A DNA stretch of 7,156 bases from JBBRNH01 sp038230415. GTDB taxonomy: Bacteria > Bacteroidota > Bacteroidia > Cytophagales > Spirosomataceae. The stretch spans positions 1 through 7,156 of the forward strand of contig JBBRNH010000142.1 in assembly GCA_038230415.1 (NCBI GenBank), in the 5' to 3' direction. Under the pieces are notes generated by a model that saw only the letters and a list, made by a program, of their open reading frames with translations, made no database searches and was not told the DNA's origin. This document shows, piece by piece, positions 6,196 to 7,156 of this stretch; positions within the stretch are counted from its first letter, which is position 1; every line of letters starts with the position of its first letter. The position numbers and the translations under genes are program-made.

Positions 6196-7089
6196 CTAAA
6201 CCACCCCGCCCACGCCAAACAGCACCACAAACAGCAACGTGCTGAGGGCCAACTGACCCAAACGCGGGTTGAGTTCGGCGGCTTGTTTGTGGCCCGCAAC
6301 GGCCCGACCATTGATGACGAAAAGCGGAAACGACAGCAGATACAGATACCCCACCGGCGGCTGTTTGGTCAGTAATGAGTAGGCAACGGCGCAGGTCATG
6401 CCGCCGATGAGCAGAAACCAGTGATACTGAATAGCCCGCTCCCGGCCCAACTGCACCGGAATCGAGTTTTTGCCGGTTCGGGCATCGGTCTCGATGTCTC
6501 GTATGTTGTTGATATTCAGCACCCCCGTTGCAAACAGGCCAACGCTGGTGGCGGGCAGAAATAAGAGCGGGTTAAGGGTGTGGGTGTAGAGAAAATACGT
6601 ACCCAGCACGCCAAGCCAGCCAAAAAACAGCAGCACGGCCACATCGCCGAAGCCCGCGTAGCCGTAGGGCCGTTTGCCGTTAGTGTAGCCCACGGCAGCG
6701 GCAATACTGAGCAAGCCCAGCCCGAACAAGCCACCAATCACCGGCCAGCCCGCATCAGACAGGGCCACCACCAGCAGTCCGATTCCGCACACCAACGCCA
6801 GCCCTGCCGTGATGAGCATGGCCCGGAACATGGCTTCTTTAGTGATGTCGCCGGTGGCAACGGCCCGGCGCGGCCCCACCCGGTCGGGCGTGTCTTTGCC
6901 CGAAACCGCATCGCCGTAGTCATTGGCGAAGTTGGAGAGAATCTGTAAAAATATGGTTGTCAATACGGCCAACGCAAAAACGGGCCACTGAAAGTGACCC
7001 GTCGGTACGGCCAGAAAACTGCCTAAGATAATACTGGCAAGGGCCAGGGGTAATGTGCGCGGGCGGGCCGCGGCAATCCAGTTTTTCAT
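6196..7089 (-). CDS. menA: 1,4-dihydroxy-2-naphthoate polyprenyltransferase (MenA)
   Basis: A 297-residue integral membrane protein of the UbiA prenyltransferase superfamily. MenA attaches a polyprenyl chain to 1,4-dihydroxy-2-naphthoate, giving demethylmenaquinone in the inner membrane. Visible motifs: the N-terminal WIAAARPRTLPLA phrase typical of MenA; the first Asp-rich motif NDYGDAVSGKD (56-66); GPRRAVATG (72-80); YTNGKRPYGYAGFGD (135-149); and the second Asp-rich motif NNIRDIETDARTGK (194-207), whose Asp residues hold magnesium and diphosphate. Hydrophobic stretches consistent with eight or nine helices run through the protein (for example about 14-30, 36-54, 90-110, 115-135, 150-168, 175-191, 224-240, 246-260, 279-297). 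Length is normal for the family. The start is ATG at 7087-7089, directly before the conserved N-terminal motif; the stop is TAG. No Shine-Dalgarno motif is seen and no men-pathway neighbour lies in the window. A related UbiA enzyme is a less likely alternative. Confidence 0.93.
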   Translation of the reverse strand: MKNWIAAARPRTLPLALASIILGSFLAVPTGHFQWPVFALAVLTTIFLQILSNFANDYGDAVSGKDTPDRVGPRRAVATGDITKEAMFRAMLITAGLALVCGIGLLVVALSDAGWPVIGGLFGLGLLSIAAAVGYTNGKRPYGYAGFGDVAVLLFFGWLGVLGTYFLYTHTLNPLLFLPATSVGLFATGVLNINNIRDIETDARTGKNSIPVQLGRERAIQYHWFLLIGGMTCAVAYSLLTKQPPVGYLYLLSFPLFVINGRAVAGHKQAAELNPRLGQLALSTLLFVVLFGVGGVV

Positions 7090-7099
7090 CTTCGATGAG

Positions 7100-7123
7100 T
7101 GAAGAGTGATGAATGAAGAGTGA
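7100..7123. repeat. Short direct repeats (TGAAGAGTGA, 14-bp period)
   Basis: TGAAGAGTGA occurs at 7100-7109 and 7114-7123, with a related GATGAGTGAA at 7094-7103. The second copy runs into the left arm of the adjacent inverted repeat. On the menA strand these lie in the 5' leader, just before the start codon. No Bacteroidota promoter box was recognised in this segment. It may be slipped-strand duplication or the edge of a repeat family. Confidence 0.6.
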
Positions 7124-7155
7124 AAAACGACTATGCTGAAACGTTTTTCACTCTT
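7116..7155. repeat. 14-bp inverted repeat upstream of menA
   Basis: AAGAGTGAAAAACG (7116-7129) and its exact reverse complement CGTTTTTCACTCTT (7142-7155) flank a 12-base spacer. The hairpin lies 27 bases upstream of the menA start codon and ends one base before the window edge. It could be a terminator of an upstream gene, a menA leader structure, or part of a dispersed repeat. No long U-tract follows the stem in the menA direction (CATTC follows), so ordinary termination of a minus-strand transcript is not well supported. Confidence 0.75.
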
Positions 7156-7156
7156 A

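Noticed and set aside
6018..6245. 75-codon plus-strand open frame across the kinase end, the palindrome and the menA end
   Set aside because: It overlaps two well-supported genes and translates the palindrome; no start signal or domain supports it.

Overview
The window looks like chromosomal DNA of a Bacteroidota bacterium, most likely a Cytophagales member of the Spirosoma/Fibrella/Rudanella type. The evidence is moderately high GC content, a long cell-surface protein built from SprB-like and SdrD-B-like modules, a TAnnTTTG-type promoter with no Shine-Dalgarno sequence, a cytosolic CheB-CheR-PAS-histidine kinase fusion, and a MenA-type (menaquinone) prenyltransferase. The genus is inferred from style and was not tested.

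Layout: (1) Positions 2-1717 (+) hold the 3' part of a large exported modular protein whose beginning lies outside the window. It contains Ig/SprB-like modules, a cupredoxin-like domain with a full set of candidate type-1 copper ligands that appears to be inserted inside a SprB-like repeat, and two SdrD-B-like domains. It ends at a strong intrinsic terminator (1743-1778). (2) A Bacteroidota-type promoter box (1871-1878) lies almost on top of the start of a 140-residue single-domain response regulator (1883-2305). Twelve bases later comes a 1261-residue CheB-CheR-PAS-PAS-PAS-HisKA-HATPase protein (2318-6103). The two genes very probably form one two-gene signalling operon, in which the kinase may phosphorylate the stand-alone receiver. 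(3) A composite palindrome (6105-6189) consists of two 25-bp inverted arms, each itself a hairpin. It fills the gap between the convergent kinase and menA genes. (4) menA lies on the minus strand (6196-7089). (5) The right edge carries a second inverted repeat and short GAGTGA-type direct repeats upstream of menA.

The three gene blocks are functionally separate: surface/adhesion, signal transduction and quinone biosynthesis. No chemoreceptor, CheA or CheW gene is present, so the target of the CheB/CheR modules cannot be read from the context. The items most worth a second look are the nested cupredoxin domain and the two-hairpin palindrome between convergent genes. No RNA gene, CRISPR array, transposase or phage gene was seen.
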